Shown in pieces: positions 28,343 to 37,355 of a stretch of DNA of 64,000 nucleotides. Where the stretch lies: positions 372,001 through 436,000 of the forward strand of contig NZ_ATFK01000001.1 in NCBI RefSeq assembly GCF_000413475.1, written 5' to 3'. The position numbers and the translations under genes are program-made. The notes below the pieces were generated by a model. It made no database searches. It worked only from the letters and a program-made list of their open reading frames with translations, and was not told where the DNA came from. The DNA comes from Streptococcus intermedius SK54 = ATCC 27335. Its GTDB lineage: Bacteria; Bacillota; Bacilli; Lactobacillales; Streptococcaceae. Numbering within the stretch: the first letter of the stretch is position 1; the number at the start of each line of letters is the position of its first letter.

Positions 28343-29194
28343 ATGGGAAAATTAGAGCTTAACAGCACAATGCTTGAATTGAAAAAGTCAGAGGGAGCAG
28401 GTTTTAAGACATTTGCACTTTGCTATCTGCTTTATATTGCTGTAATGGTTATTTTTCAGATTATATTCAGAGGCAGTCAACAAATCGTAGGAGTTCTTGC
28501 TGGCTACTTCGCTGCAATGCCCGTTTGTGTGGGCTTTATGGTTAAGGTCGGTAAAAGGAGCTTTGCATCTCTGGGGATGAGTAAAGAAAAGTTTTTACTC
28601 AGATATTGTGCCGGCTGGCTTGTCTCTCTTGTTATGCTGGCAATTGTGTGGGGGATTAATATTCTGCTTGGCGGGGTGAGCTTTCAGTTCAATAAGAACT
28701 TCAACATAACAGTCTTCTTAATGTTACTTGCCGGATTTGTAGTTCAGGGCTTTATGGAAGAGTTTTTGCTTAGAAGCCTGTTGTTTACTCAGATTGCTGT
28801 AAAGTGGGGCATGGCTGCGGGTATAATTTCCAATTCGATAATATTTGGACTCGGACACATCAGTAATTCAGGTGCTTCCGCGATCAGCCTAATCAATACC
28901 GTTCTAATCGGAACATTTGCAAGCCTTATATTCTACTATTATGACAATGTATGGCTGGTGAGCGGATTTCATTCGGGATGGAATTTCATATTGGGACCAG
29001 TTTTCGGCATTATAGTGAGTGGCTTTGCACAGCCTACAAGCGTACTTCTCACTGAGGCGGACATGAATCAAACCATATTGAACGGAGGCAGATACGGCTT
29101 TGAAGCGGGACTGCCCGTGACTGTTATATCTATTTTGCTGATAGTGATTTACTGGGTTAAAATTATACGCAAGCCAAAGGCTGTACCGGGATAA
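28343..29194 (+). CDS. CPBP family intramembrane metalloprotease
   Basis: This 283-residue membrane protein has about eight hydrophobic helices. The CAAX/CPBP signature is present: EExxxR as MEEFLLRSLLF and the second motif FGLGHISNSG with His, plus a later helix SGFHSGWNF with a third His. Codon use (GGC, GCC, CTG, GGA rich) differs from the neighbouring streptococcal genes and suggests transfer from another Firmicute. It is convergent with an AraC-regulator fragment of similar composition. Its substrate is unknown; bacterial members include bacteriocin-immunity proteins. Confidence 0.88.
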   Translation: MGKLELNSTMLELKKSEGAGFKTFALCYLLYIAVMVIFQIIFRGSQQIVGVLAGYFAAMPVCVGFMVKVGKRSFASLGMSKEKFLLRYCAGWLVSLVMLAIVWGINILLGGVSFQFNKNFNITVFLMLLAGFVVQGFMEEFLLRSLLFTQIAVKWGMAAGIISNSIIFGLGHISNSGASAISLINTVLIGTFASLIFYYYDNVWLVSGFHSGWNFILGPVFGIIVSGFAQPTSVLLTEADMNQTILNGGRYGFEAGLPVTVISILLIVIYWVKIIRKPKAVPG

Positions 29195-29211
29195 TACACA
29201 TAAACTGCCAC

Positions 29212-29373
29212 TTATCGGGATTTTATTTTCTCTGAGGAGTTCTTAAATTCATTGGGTAACATCCCAAATTCTTTTCTAAATGTACGGTAAAAACCAGAAT
29301 AGTCGCCAAAGCCACATTCTGCATAAGCTGTTGTTATGTCTTTGCCGGAGGCAATCGAAGCCTTACACAAATA
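29212..29373 (-). pseudogene. C-terminal fragment of an AraC-family regulator
   Basis: The minus strand reads 53 codons ending KNSSEKIKSR-stop at 29212. It includes the second helix-turn-helix of an AraC-type DNA-binding domain: DITTAYAECGFGDYSGFYR then TFRKEFGMLPNEF. The fragment is cut exactly at the terminal repeat of the ISL3 derivative (29374), so insertion or deletion at that boundary removed the rest. It is foreign-looking like the adjacent protease gene, and the two were probably acquired together. Confidence 0.8.
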
Positions 29374-29753
29374 GGCTCTTTGTCAACTGTAGTGGGTGAC
29401 GAAAAGTTACAACCTGGAGAGGACCAAATTGGTTCTCTCCTTTTTGATATTTAAAGCGATGAGAATTCTAGTTTTAAAGTTTTCAAAGTTTCGGAAGCCA
29501 AAAGCGTTGCGCTTGATAAGGTTGTTAGTAGCTTCTAGCTTAGCGATGATTTCTTTATGTGTACCAGCATCTAGATAATCCAAAATAGTAATATTAGGGT
29601 CTTTCATTCCGAGTAAGGTTGTGATAAAATTTCATTGTTCCATAAGAGCCTTTCTAATGATGGTTTTGTCGCTTTTCATTATAGGTCTTATGGGACTTTT
29701 TTATGAACACAATAAAAAACTCTATGACTTCTACAGAAAAAATCATAGAGTTT
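29374..29753 (-). mobile_element. Internally deleted ISL3-family element
   Basis: About 380 bases bounded by GGCTCTTTGTCAACTGTAG (29374) and, read inward from the other side, AACTCTATGATTTTTTCTG (29753). The minus-strand transposase remnant starts at 29643 (MEQ, stop, NFITTLLGMKDPNITILD) and jumps from the N-terminal ~36 residues (THKEIIAKLE) to the C-terminal ~40 (ATNNLIKRNAFGFRNFENF), ending at 29407. The catalytic core is gone, leaving a MITE-like derivative. A Shine-Dalgarno GAAAGG precedes the start. Confidence 0.75.
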
Positions 29754-29781
29754 GATTGTTTTCAACTGAATTTATCTTTTG

Positions 29782-31155
29782 TTATTTTCCCAAGCAAAAT
29801 TGGCTGAAAAGCTGAGTAATGAGTTCATCAGGAGCTGCATCCCCTGTGATTTCGCCGAGGATTCTCCACGTCTGAGTTAGATCGACTTGAACTAAGTCTA
29901 CCGGCATTCCCAAATCTAGTCCCTCATTAACAGCATGAAGACTTTCGATGGCCTTTTCGATTAGAGAGATATGACGAGAGTTCGAGAGATAAGTAGCGTC
30001 TTGTTCTGCAATGCCAGCATTTTCAAAGAAAAGTTGATTGATTCGTTCTTCAATTTTATCAATATTTTGATTTTGAAGAGCCGAAATCTTGATAAAATCA
30101 TCTGGGAGTTGAGTAGTTTCAATCTTTTCGTCCAAATCTGTCTTATTAAGTAGCAAGATACGATTGGTGTTTTGGCTGATTTCTAAAAGTTTATGGTCTT
30201 GTTCTGTTAAGGGCTCGTTTGCATTTAGCACAAGAAGTACAAGATCAGCATCTTTGAGAGCTTTTTTGGATCGCTCTACTCCGATTTGTTCGACAATATC
30301 ATCTGTATCACGGATACCAGCAGTATCAATCAATTTTAATGGCACGCCATTAATGTTGACATATTCTTCAATGACGTCACGAGTGGTACCAGCTATATCT
30401 GTCACAATAGCCTTATCCTCACATAAAAGATTGTTGAGTAGGCTAGATTTGCCAACATTAGGGCGGCCGATAATAGCGGTAGAAATTCCTTCACGTAGAA
30501 TCTTACCTCGGCGTGCTGTTTTTAAAAGTTGAGTTAAAAGTTCTTCAAAGTCAGCCGTTTTTTCACACAGAAGTTTGGTCGTCATTTCCTCAACATCATC
30601 ATATTCTGGATAGTCAATATTGACTTCAACTTGAGCCAGCGTGTTAAGTATTTCTTGACGTATATTATTGATGAGATCGGATAGAGACCCATCTAATTGC
30701 TTGACAGCAATATTCATAGCTTTATCCGTTTTTGCTCTGATAATGTCCATGATCGCTTCAGCTTGTGTCAAATCTACACGTCCATTGAGAAAGGCTCGTT
30801 TGGTAAATTCACCAGGTTCTGCGATTCTGGCACCTTCTCGAATCACTAATTGAAGGATTTCATTCGTAACAGCGATTCCACCGTGCGTATTGATTTCAAT
30901 CACGTCTTCGCGTGTAAATGTTTTGGGAGAACGCATTGCTCCAATCATGACTTCATCTAAAATTTCGTCTTTTGCTGGATCAACAATATGGCCATAATTT
31001 AGTGTATGGCTGGCAACTGTACTTAAATCTTTTCCTTTAAAGATTTTTTGAGCAATGGCAAAGCTCTCTGTTCCACTCAGTCGAACAATACCGATAGCTC
31101 CTTCACCAAGAGGAGTAGAGATAGCAGCAATCGTATCAAATTCTTTGGTTAACAT
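29782..31155 (-). CDS. mnmE: tRNA modification GTPase MnmE
   Basis: This 457-residue GTPase, with MnmG, installs the aminomethyl-type modification on the wobble uridine of certain tRNAs. The N-terminal tetrahydrofolate-binding domain begins [22 protein letters not shown]. The G domain carries [28 protein letters not shown] and LNKTDL, and the protein ends in the catalytic FCLGK, the diagnostic C-terminal motif. AAGG precedes the ATG at 31155. It is transcribed alone on the minus strand. Confidence 0.98.
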   Translation of the reverse strand: MLTKEFDTIAAISTPLGEGAIGIVRLSGTESFAIAQKIFKGKDLSTVASHTLNYGHIVDPAKDEILDEVMIGAMRSPKTFTREDVIEINTHGGIAVTNEILQLVIREGARIAEPGEFTKRAFLNGRVDLTQAEAIMDIIRAKTDKAMNIAVKQLDGSLSDLINNIRQEILNTLAQVEVNIDYPEYDDVEEMTTKLLCEKTADFEELLTQLLKTARRGKILREGISTAIIGRPNVGKSSLLNNLLCEDKAIVTDIAGTTRDVIEEYVNINGVPLKLIDTAGIRDTDDIVEQIGVERSKKALKDADLVLLVLNANEPLTEQDHKLLEISQNTNRILLLNKTDLDEKIETTQLPDDFIKISALQNQNIDKIEERINQLFFENAGIAEQDATYLSNSRHISLIEKAIESLHAVNEGLDLGMPVDLVQVDLTQTWRILGEITGDAAPDELITQLFSQFCLGK

Positions 31156-31477
31156 CCTTTATTCCTTGTATAGTGTATTCAAATGCAATCTATATTCATT
31201 GTAACGCAAAACTATGTTCGTCGCAAGATTTTTACATATTATTTTTATCTAAAAATATTTTCAATAGTCTTTTTAAAATGATAAACCAAATTTAAAAACA
31301 GTCTATTTTATCATTCGGTTTTTGTCTTTGGCTGAAAAAATATTATATAAAAAACAAAGATTTTCAGCATTTTATAATCAATGAAAACTGAATATTCGGA
31401 TTTTTTGTTAATTTGTAAAACATAATGATTTAAAAAGAAAGTGGTTTCATTTTTTGAGTGATAAAGTTCTCAAATCA

Positions 31478-31486
31478 TGGTATACT
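31478..31486 (+). promoter_or_regulatory. Extended -10 promoter of rpiA
   Basis: TGGTATACT, 27 bases before the rpiA ATG. A TTGAGT at 31454 is 21 bases upstream of the -10, too far for a standard promoter. The stretch 31156-31477 is A+T-rich with no gene. Confidence 0.6.
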
Positions 31487-31513
31487 AGAAACAGATTGAT
31501 TAAAGGAGTAAAA

Positions 31514-32197
31514 ATGGAAAACCTCAAAAAGATAGCAGGAATCAAAGCTGCAGAATATGTGAAAGATGGGATGATAGTTGGTTTGGGTACTGGTTCGACT
31601 GCTTATTATTTTGTAGAAGAAATTGGTCGGCACATCAGAGAAGAAGGATTGAACATAACGGCAGTTACAACTTCAAGCGTAACGAGTGAGCAAGCTCGAC
31701 GTTTAGGCATTCCTCTAAAATCAATTGATGAAGTAGCAGAAATTGATGTAACGGTAGACGGGGCTGATGAGGTGGATGATGCCTTTAACGGTATCAAAGG
31801 TGGTGGTGGCGCCCTGCTTATGGAAAAGGTTGTTGCAACTCCAACAAAGACCTACATTTGGGTAGTGGATGAAAGTAAAATGGTTCGTCAATTAGGTGCG
31901 TTCAAATTACCGGTAGAAGTGGTGCAATATGGTGCAGAACAGCTTTTTCGTCGCTTTGAACATGCCGGCTATAAACCGTCATTTCGTGAAAAAGATGGCA
32001 AGCGATATATCACTGATATGCAGAATTTTATCATCGATCTTGACTTAGGTGTGATTGAAAATCCAGTTGAATTTGGGCGAGAATTAGATCATGTAGTTGG
32101 TGTTGTAGAACATGGGCTCTTTAATCAAATGGTGGATATGGTTATTGTTGCTGGAAAAAATGGCGTGCAAATTTTAAAATCAACTAAAGAAAAATAA
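31514..32197 (+). CDS. rpiA: Ribose-5-phosphate isomerase A
   Basis: This 227-residue enzyme interconverts ribose 5-phosphate and ribulose 5-phosphate. Motifs are [36 protein letters not shown] and DESKMV. AAAGGAG precedes the ATG at 31514; an in-frame ATG-like upstream extension to 31454 overlaps the promoter and is rejected. It heads a pentose/nucleoside salvage block: rpiA, a deoB relic, punA, deoD. Confidence 0.98.
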   Translation: MENLKKIAGIKAAEYVKDGMIVGLGTGSTAYYFVEEIGRHIREEGLNITAVTTSSVTSEQARRLGIPLKSIDEVAEIDVTVDGADEVDDAFNGIKGGGGALLMEKVVATPTKTYIWVVDESKMVRQLGAFKLPVEVVQYGAEQLFRRFEHAGYKPSFREKDGKRYITDMQNFIIDLDLGVIENPVEFGRELDHVVGVVEHGLFNQMVDMVIVAGKNGVQILKSTKEK

Positions 32198-32215
32198 AAG
32201 GAGAGTGGAATTTTA

Positions 32216-32348
32216 TGTTGACTAAAATTATATTCATGTCCTTATCATGGATTCAGTCCGAATTGGTATTGCACTAAATGTTGTTTTTTTAGATCGAAAA
32301 ATGTTAGAGCGTGTAAAAGAAGTTGTTCTAACGAAAATTACAAAGTAG
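32216..32348 (+). pseudogene. Remnant of phosphopentomutase gene deoB
   Basis: A ribosome site AAAAGGAGAG and ATG (32216) begin a short frame. After a one-base shift it reads NYIHVLIMDSVRIGIAL, recognisable as the first strand of DeoB (typically RIHLVVLDSVGIGA, where the Asp binds metal). It then continues as NVVFLDRKMLERVKEVVLTK to a stop at 32346, which I cannot assign. Nearly all of the roughly 400-codon gene is deleted. In relatives deoB lies between rpiA and punA, so position supports the call. Confidence 0.65.
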
Positions 32349-32362
32349 TTTAATATTTCATC

Positions 32363-32390
32363 TCCCTTTCGGGTAAAATCTTGAAAGGGA
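32363..32390 (+). other. Inverted repeat in the punA leader
   Basis: TCCCTTTC (32363-32370) pairs perfectly with GAAAGGGA (32383-32390) across 12 bases. No T tract follows, so it is not a standard terminator. It may be an mRNA-stabilising hairpin or a leftover of the deoB deletion. Confidence 0.45.
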
Positions 32391-32416
32391 AGAGTATAAG
32401 AATAAGGAGTAAAGAT

Positions 32417-33226
32417 ATGAAGTTAATGAACAAAATTAAGGAAACAGCACAATTTTTAAAAGGTAAGGGAATTGCCGCGCCGGAATTTGGCTTGATTCTT
32501 GGTTCTGGCTTAGGAGAATTAGCTAGTGAGATTGAGAATGGTATTAGTATTGACTATGCAGATATTCCCAATTGGGGTCGCTCAACAGTAGTGGGGCATG
32601 CCGGTAAATTGGTCTATGGTGAGTTAGCAGGTCGGAAAGTATTAGCTTTGCAAGGACGATTCCATTTTTATGAAGGAAATCCGATGGAAGTGGTGACATT
32701 CCCTGTTCGTGTGATGAGAGCACTAGGCTGTGAAGGTGTTATTGTCACAAATGCTGCTGGAGGAGTTGAATATGGTCCCGGTACTTTAATGGCTATTTCA
32801 GATCATATCAATTTAACTGGACAAAATCCTTTGATTGGAGCAAATTTGGATGAATTTGGTCCACGCTTCCCAGATATGTCTGACGCTTATACAAAAGCTT
32901 ACCGTGAAAAAGCACATGCTGTAGCAGAAAAATTAGGCATTGACTTGAAAGAGGGAGTTTATCTGGGTGTGACAGGACCAACTTATGAAACACCGGCAGA
33001 AATTCGTGCGTTCCAAACATTAGGTGCTAGTGCCGTCGGTATGTCAACGGTTCCAGAAGTGATTGTAGCAGCTCATTCAGGTTTGAAAGTATTGGGAATT
33101 TCAGCCATTACAAACTTTGCAGCTGGTTTCCAAAGTGAGCTAAACCACGAAGAAGTGGTAGAAGTTACAGAACGTATCAAGGAAAACTTTAAAGGACTTG
33201 TAAAAGCAATCCTTGCAGAATTGTAA
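32417..33226 (+). CDS. punA: Purine-nucleoside phosphorylase PunA
   Basis: This 269-residue phosphorylase (trimeric type) cleaves inosine and guanosine to base and ribose 1-phosphate. Family motifs are LILGSGLGELA, VVGHAGKLVYGEL, LQGRFHFYEG, VTNAAGGV, DHINLTGQNPL and GMSTVPEVIVAAHSG. AAGGAG before ATG 32417 sets the start; the next ATG (32426) is possible. It is probably cotranscribed with rpiA, although a deoB relic lies between. Without DeoB the ribose 1-phosphate released here needs another phosphopentomutase. Confidence 0.96.
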   Translation: MKLMNKIKETAQFLKGKGIAAPEFGLILGSGLGELASEIENGISIDYADIPNWGRSTVVGHAGKLVYGELAGRKVLALQGRFHFYEGNPMEVVTFPVRVMRALGCEGVIVTNAAGGVEYGPGTLMAISDHINLTGQNPLIGANLDEFGPRFPDMSDAYTKAYREKAHAVAEKLGIDLKEGVYLGVTGPTYETPAEIRAFQTLGASAVGMSTVPEVIVAAHSGLKVLGISAITNFAAGFQSELNHEEVVEVTERIKENFKGLVKAILAEL

Positions 33227-33240
33227 GAAAAAATACAGAA

Positions 33241-33283
33241 AGAGCGTAGAGTTTTCTTGCTGAAGTCAACTCTGTCTCTTTTT
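33241..33283 (+). terminator. Possible terminator of punA
   Basis: An imperfect hairpin (AGAG..TAGAGTT with AACTCTG..CTCT) is followed by TTTTT. Confidence 0.45.
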
Positions 33284-33416
33284 GAATTTAATTAAAATCG
33301 AAAGGAATAAAGCCCGCACAAAAGTTTTTCTGAAAAGAAAAGGTTTCTAGAAAATGATATATTTCTGTTGCTTGTACTTTTCAGTTTGGTTTTTTGACGG
33401 GTTTGGTAACTTATTT

Positions 33417-34127
33417 ATGTCTATCCACATTGCAGCAAAAGAAGGCGAAATTGCCGATAAAATTTTACTACCTGGAGACCCTCTTCGTGCCAAATTTATT
33501 GCTGAAATTTTTTTAGAAGACGCTGTATGCTTCAATGAAATTCGCAATATGTTTGGTTATACAGGGACTTATAAGGGACAACGTGTCAGCGTTATGGGAA
33601 CTGGAATGGGAATTCCGTCCATTTCTATATATGCGCATGAATTGATTGTGAACTATGGTGTGAAACGTTTAATTCGTGTAGGAACTGCTGGTTCATTGAA
33701 TAAAGATGTTCATGTACGTGAATTGGTGTTGGCGCAAGCAGCAGCGACAAATTCAAATATCATTCGTAATGATTGGCCTCAATATGATTTTCCGCAAATT
33801 GCAAGTTTTCATCTGTTGGATAAGGCTTATCATATTGCTAAGGGATTTGGTATGACAACGCATGTTGGAAATGTCCTATCGTCAGATGTTTTCTATTCAA
33901 ACTATGGTGAAAAAAATATCGAACTTGGTAAAATGGGGGTTCTGGCTGTGGAAATGGAAGCGGCAGCTCTTTATTATTTAGCTGCTCAATATAATGTTGA
34001 AGCACTCGGTATTATGACTATTTCAGATAGCTTGGTGAATCCAGATGAAGATACAACAGCAGAAGAACGACAAACGACTTTCACAGATATGATGAAAGTC
34101 GGCTTAGAAACACTTATTTCAGAGTGA
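33417..34127 (+). CDS. deoD: Purine-nucleoside phosphorylase DeoD
   Basis: This 236-residue hexameric-type purine phosphorylase accepts adenosine as well as 6-oxopurine nucleosides. Motifs are [51 protein letters not shown] and TISDSLV with the catalytic Asp. The start at ATG 33417 ([11 protein letters not shown]) matches the usual N-terminus. No clear Shine-Dalgarno is present, and an in-frame extension to 33354 reads hydrophobic sequence foreign to the family. It overlaps the next gene by one base (TGATG). Confidence 0.96.
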   Translation: MSIHIAAKEGEIADKILLPGDPLRAKFIAEIFLEDAVCFNEIRNMFGYTGTYKGQRVSVMGTGMGIPSISIYAHELIVNYGVKRLIRVGTAGSLNKDVHVRELVLAQAAATNSNIIRNDWPQYDFPQIASFHLLDKAYHIAKGFGMTTHVGNVLSSDVFYSNYGEKNIELGKMGVLAVEMEAAALYYLAAQYNVEALGIMTISDSLVNPDEDTTAEERQTTFTDMMKVGLETLISE

Positions 34128-34882
34128 TGGTTGGAAACTTAGATCTAAAAGAAGAGATAGTGTATGCTATTTCTCGCTATGATTATGCTCATGCTTATAA
34201 ATTGGCTAAAAGGCTAGATAATGTAGAAGCAAAGCTCGTTGAAGTTTTGTATATCATGGCAGAAAGGAGAGAGTTAAATATCCACCCTGCTATGGAATGT
34301 CAGTTAGAAATTAGAAATGATTTTCAACTTTTTTGTCATGAGTCTGAGGAAGATGAGCAATTAGCAAATTATCTCTATGATTTAGAAGCAAAACTGAAGA
34401 ATGAACAAGTGATTGATTTTATTCGTGCTGTTAGTCCAGCTATTTATCGGATTTTTATGCGTTTGGTTAAGCTGGAAATTCCTGATATTGAATCCTATAT
34501 TCACAATTCTCGAGAAGCGAGTTATGATCGTTGGAACTTTGATAAGATGAAAAATATAGGGCATCCAATTTTGAGCACTTTTCATGCCGAAAGCACGGTT
34601 CATTCTTCCAGTCTAGCCAGTTTGATTTTGCTACTGGATTTGTCAGAGCAAGTCAAGATAATGGTCAAAGAGTTGCGAAAGTTGGAGAAATCTGTTAGAA
34701 ATCCTTTGGCACATTTGATTAAACATTTTGATGAAGAAGAGTTGTACTCCACTACTGGGTTTTCTTCTCAATTTTTTATGGAAATATTAATTTTGCTGGC
34801 ACAAGCAACTGGTATCACTTATGATAAAGAGCAGTTTTATTTTGATCGTGTTAATCAAGTCATCAAAACATTGCTTGATTAA
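34127..34882 (+). CDS. Uncharacterised helical protein with a HEPN-like RX4H motif
   Basis: This 251-residue protein is not confidently recognised. It appears all-helical, soluble and without signal peptide. Near residue 190 it has LRKLEKSVRNPLAHLIKHF; the RNPLAH core fits the RX4-6H signature of HEPN nucleases, and the C-terminal part resembles the helical domain of Csm6-like proteins. No CARF or CRISPR gene is near. It overlaps deoD by one base and ends at a terminator, so it belongs to the purine-salvage operon. RNase activity is a hypothesis. A GTG three bases upstream is an alternative start. Confidence 0.65.
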   Translation: MVGNLDLKEEIVYAISRYDYAHAYKLAKRLDNVEAKLVEVLYIMAERRELNIHPAMECQLEIRNDFQLFCHESEEDEQLANYLYDLEAKLKNEQVIDFIRAVSPAIYRIFMRLVKLEIPDIESYIHNSREASYDRWNFDKMKNIGHPILSTFHAESTVHSSSLASLILLLDLSEQVKIMVKELRKLEKSVRNPLAHLIKHFDEEELYSTTGFSSQFFMEILILLAQATGITYDKEQFYFDRVNQVIKTLLD

Positions 34883-34899
34883 ATGTTTCATTCCATTAT

Positions 34900-34942
34900 A
34901 AAATCCCATACAAACCATTAAATTTCTTGTATGGGATTTTTA
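34900..34942. terminator. Bidirectional terminator
   Basis: AAAATCCCATACAA (34900-34913) pairs perfectly with TTGTATGGGATTTT (34927-34940). It sits between convergent genes and has A/T tracts on both sides. Confidence 0.85.
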
Positions 34943-34943
34943 A

Positions 34944-37118
34944 TTATTTAGATGAGGAGCTGGATTCTTCTGTTGATGAAGAACCACTACTTGTTGATTC
35001 AAACTGTTCTGGATGAAGAGCACGATAACTTGGTGAATTGAACAAATCAACGGTTGAATTACCATTTCGTTTGCTATAAAGACTTGTAGATTCAGCACCC
35101 TTTTTCTTCTCAATAGCTAATAATGATTTGAGTGAATTGGTGTAAGAATAGTCTTTAGGGTTCACTTTTCCTAAATTATTTCCTTTGTAGAATCGAAGTA
35201 AGTCTCCTGTTTGAATCAGGTCGCTCATTTTTAACTGCTCATTGGCTGTATTGCGAATTTTTTCAAGTTCTGCTTTGGTTGTTTCATCAGGATTGGTAAT
35301 TTCTTGTCCTGTTTCAGTATAGTAAGTGCGTCCGCTATAACTTGTATACTTAGGAGTTACAAAATAGTTTGATGAACGAAAGGCAACGGTTTGCTGATGT
35401 TTTGGTGATAACAAATCTTGTCCGACTTGTAAAAACTGTTTGGAGTCAATACCAAGCAAATGTTCTAGAGTAGGCAAGAGATCAATCTGTCCACCGTAAG
35501 TATTGACAATTTTCCCTTTTGTCATTCCTGGAATAACAACCATATAAGGAACTCTTTGGAGCATAGCGTTATCATAACTAGACCAAGTTTCAGAGTTTTT
35601 GCCAAGCAGAGGTGCAAGTGATGGATTGCGAGAATTTGAAATACCATAATGGTCGCCATACAGTACGATAATTGAATTTTCATAAAGTCCAGACGCCTTT
35701 AAATAATCAAAGAATGATTTAACAGCAGAATCAAGATAATTAGCAGTAGCGAAATAACCATTAATAGTTTCATCTTTCGTCGTAGCCAGTGGGAAACCAG
35801 TTTCATCACCAGTCAAACTAGTAGTGTAAGGATAGTGATTAGAAACGGTGATATATTTTGCATAGAAAGGTTGCTGTAAACGTTCAAGATATTTAATAGA
35901 ATCTTTGAACATAATCTTATCATTTAGACCATATTGGAAAGAGTTTGACTTATTTTGTTTGGAGAAATAAGATGCATCAAAGAAATTGTTATATCCCCAT
36001 TGCTTGTAGGTGGTGTTTCGATTCCAGAAACTACCAGCATTCCCGTGGAAAACAGCACTAGAATTGTATCCATTTTTTGAGAGGATGTATGGGGCAGCTT
36101 GCTGTGTATTTGTGCCGCCATAGTTTACCATGTAAGAACCTTGATTGAGTCCAAATAATCCAGTTTCTAACATAGTTTCAGCATCAGATGTCTTCCCAGC
36201 TTTGACCTGATTAAAGATATTGGAGAAAGCTAAGGTTGAGTTTGAATGATAGAGTGAGTTGAGGAAAGGAGTTACTTCGTATTCTTTACCTCCAGACTTC
36301 AATTTATAATCAATTAGGAATTGTTGGAAACTTTCTAAGTGAAGGTAGATGACATTTCTACCTTTAGCAATCCCATAATACTCTTTATTTGGTTCAGCAT
36401 AGTGTGATTTAACATATTTTTCAACTGGTTTCAAATCTTCAGCACTTGCTTTGGAGCGTTCTTTATTGGCACTATATGTTTGATTGGCACTATACCCAAG
36501 AAAGGCAGGTAGCCCTAAGGCGCGGACAACATAATAATTGGAGAATCCACGTGTCAATAATTCTGGACGGTCAATTTCTGCCAGAAAGAGGTTGGCTGAA
36601 AAAAGCATACTAGACAGAGCAGTAATAGCGAAGCTAGCTCGTTTATTGAACGACCGATCATCCAAACGAATCCATTTCTTATAGAAAAGAAAACCTAAGA
36701 TTGGAAAATCAATGATGTAAATCAAATCTCCAGGTCTAAATAACTCAAGAGCAGCTTCTCCTAGACCAGCAGAAACGCTACTTGAAGCCAACATGGTATT
36801 AACAGTGACAAAATCACTAAACTCGCGATAATAGATTGAATTTGAAATGAGCCAAACAAATAATAAAATGTAAAGCGTAACTGCGAGAATGTAAAAAACC
36901 TTGGTTCTCTTAATATAAAGTGCTAGCCCAATCAGTAATAATCCTAATGGAAGAGGATTGATTATAGAGAGAAAGACTTGATAAGCGCCTTGAATATCCA
37001 GATTAAAATCAACAGAATAGGCCCACATGGTTTTAAGCCAATAAAGAGTCAGTAAGGTCAAGATAAAACCTAGTCTTGTACTCATAAAATTGAGTATATT
37101 CCTAGTCATATTTTTCAC
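34944..37118 (-). CDS. LtaS-family membrane phosphoglycerol transferase (sulfatase fold)
   Basis: This 724-residue protein has five N-terminal membrane helices and a large extracellular alkaline-phosphatase/sulfatase domain. Landmarks are NVIYLHLESFQQF (metal Glu), VKAGKTSDAETML (nucleophile Thr), TVSNHYPYT and IIVLYGDHYGIS (metal Asp-His). The family polymerises glycerol phosphate of lipoteichoic acid or adds glycerol phosphate to other wall polymers; which applies here is not clear. The C-terminus is a Ser/Glu-rich tail (STSSGSSSTEESSSSSK). Start ATG 37118; a second ATG three codons on is possible. Monocistronic, sharing the terminator at 34900. Confidence 0.9.
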   Translation of the reverse strand: MKNMTRNILNFMSTRLGFILTLLTLYWLKTMWAYSVDFNLDIQGAYQVFLSIINPLPLGLLLIGLALYIKRTKVFYILAVTLYILLFVWLISNSIYYREFSDFVTVNTMLASSSVSAGLGEAALELFRPGDLIYIIDFPILGFLFYKKWIRLDDRSFNKRASFAITALSSMLFSANLFLAEIDRPELLTRGFSNYYVVRALGLPAFLGYSANQTYSANKERSKASAEDLKPVEKYVKSHYAEPNKEYYGIAKGRNVIYLHLESFQQFLIDYKLKSGGKEYEVTPFLNSLYHSNSTLAFSNIFNQVKAGKTSDAETMLETGLFGLNQGSYMVNYGGTNTQQAAPYILSKNGYNSSAVFHGNAGSFWNRNTTYKQWGYNNFFDASYFSKQNKSNSFQYGLNDKIMFKDSIKYLERLQQPFYAKYITVSNHYPYTTSLTGDETGFPLATTKDETINGYFATANYLDSAVKSFFDYLKASGLYENSIIVLYGDHYGISNSRNPSLAPLLGKNSETWSSYDNAMLQRVPYMVVIPGMTKGKIVNTYGGQIDLLPTLEHLLGIDSKQFLQVGQDLLSPKHQQTVAFRSSNYFVTPKYTSYSGRTYYTETGQEITNPDETTKAELEKIRNTANEQLKMSDLIQTGDLLRFYKGNNLGKVNPKDYSYTNSLKSLLAIEKKKGAESTSLYSKRNGNSTVDLFNSPSYRALHPEQFESTSSGSSSTEESSSSSK

Positions 37119-37319
37119 AAATTGTACTTCCTTGTCTTATTTCCTAAAATTTTCACTATTAAGTATAACATATTTTCGATTTAAGTAGGTAATTTAAAAT
37201 GTAGCATTCTCTTTTATCAGATAAAAAACAGAGTGAAATTTTTGTAGACTGAAAATAAGTAGAATCTTTACGCATTCTAATTTTATTTGAAATCATTTTG
37301 TAATAAGTAATACATTTTT

Positions 37320-37348
37320 TTGAGAAAATTCATAATATTTGATATAAT
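37320..37348 (+). promoter_or_regulatory. Promoter abutting the methyltransferase start codon
   Basis: TTGAGA (37320-37325), 17 bases, TATAAT (37343-37348) with TGA before it, making a perfect extended -10. The box ends 7 bases before the ATG at 37356, so the mRNA should begin at or next to the start codon. Confidence 0.75.
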
Positions 37349-37355
37349 AGGGCTT

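Noticed and set aside
31454..31513. Upstream in-frame extension of rpiA
   Set aside because: It overlaps the extended -10 promoter, and AAAGGAG supports the ATG at 31514.
32363..32390. Leader hairpin of punA as a purine riboswitch
   Set aside because: The conserved riboswitch core and the three-way junction were not seen; only a simple 8-bp stem is present.
33354..33416. Upstream in-frame extension of deoD
   Set aside because: The extra 21 residues are hydrophobic and aromatic, unlike the family, which starts MSIHIA.
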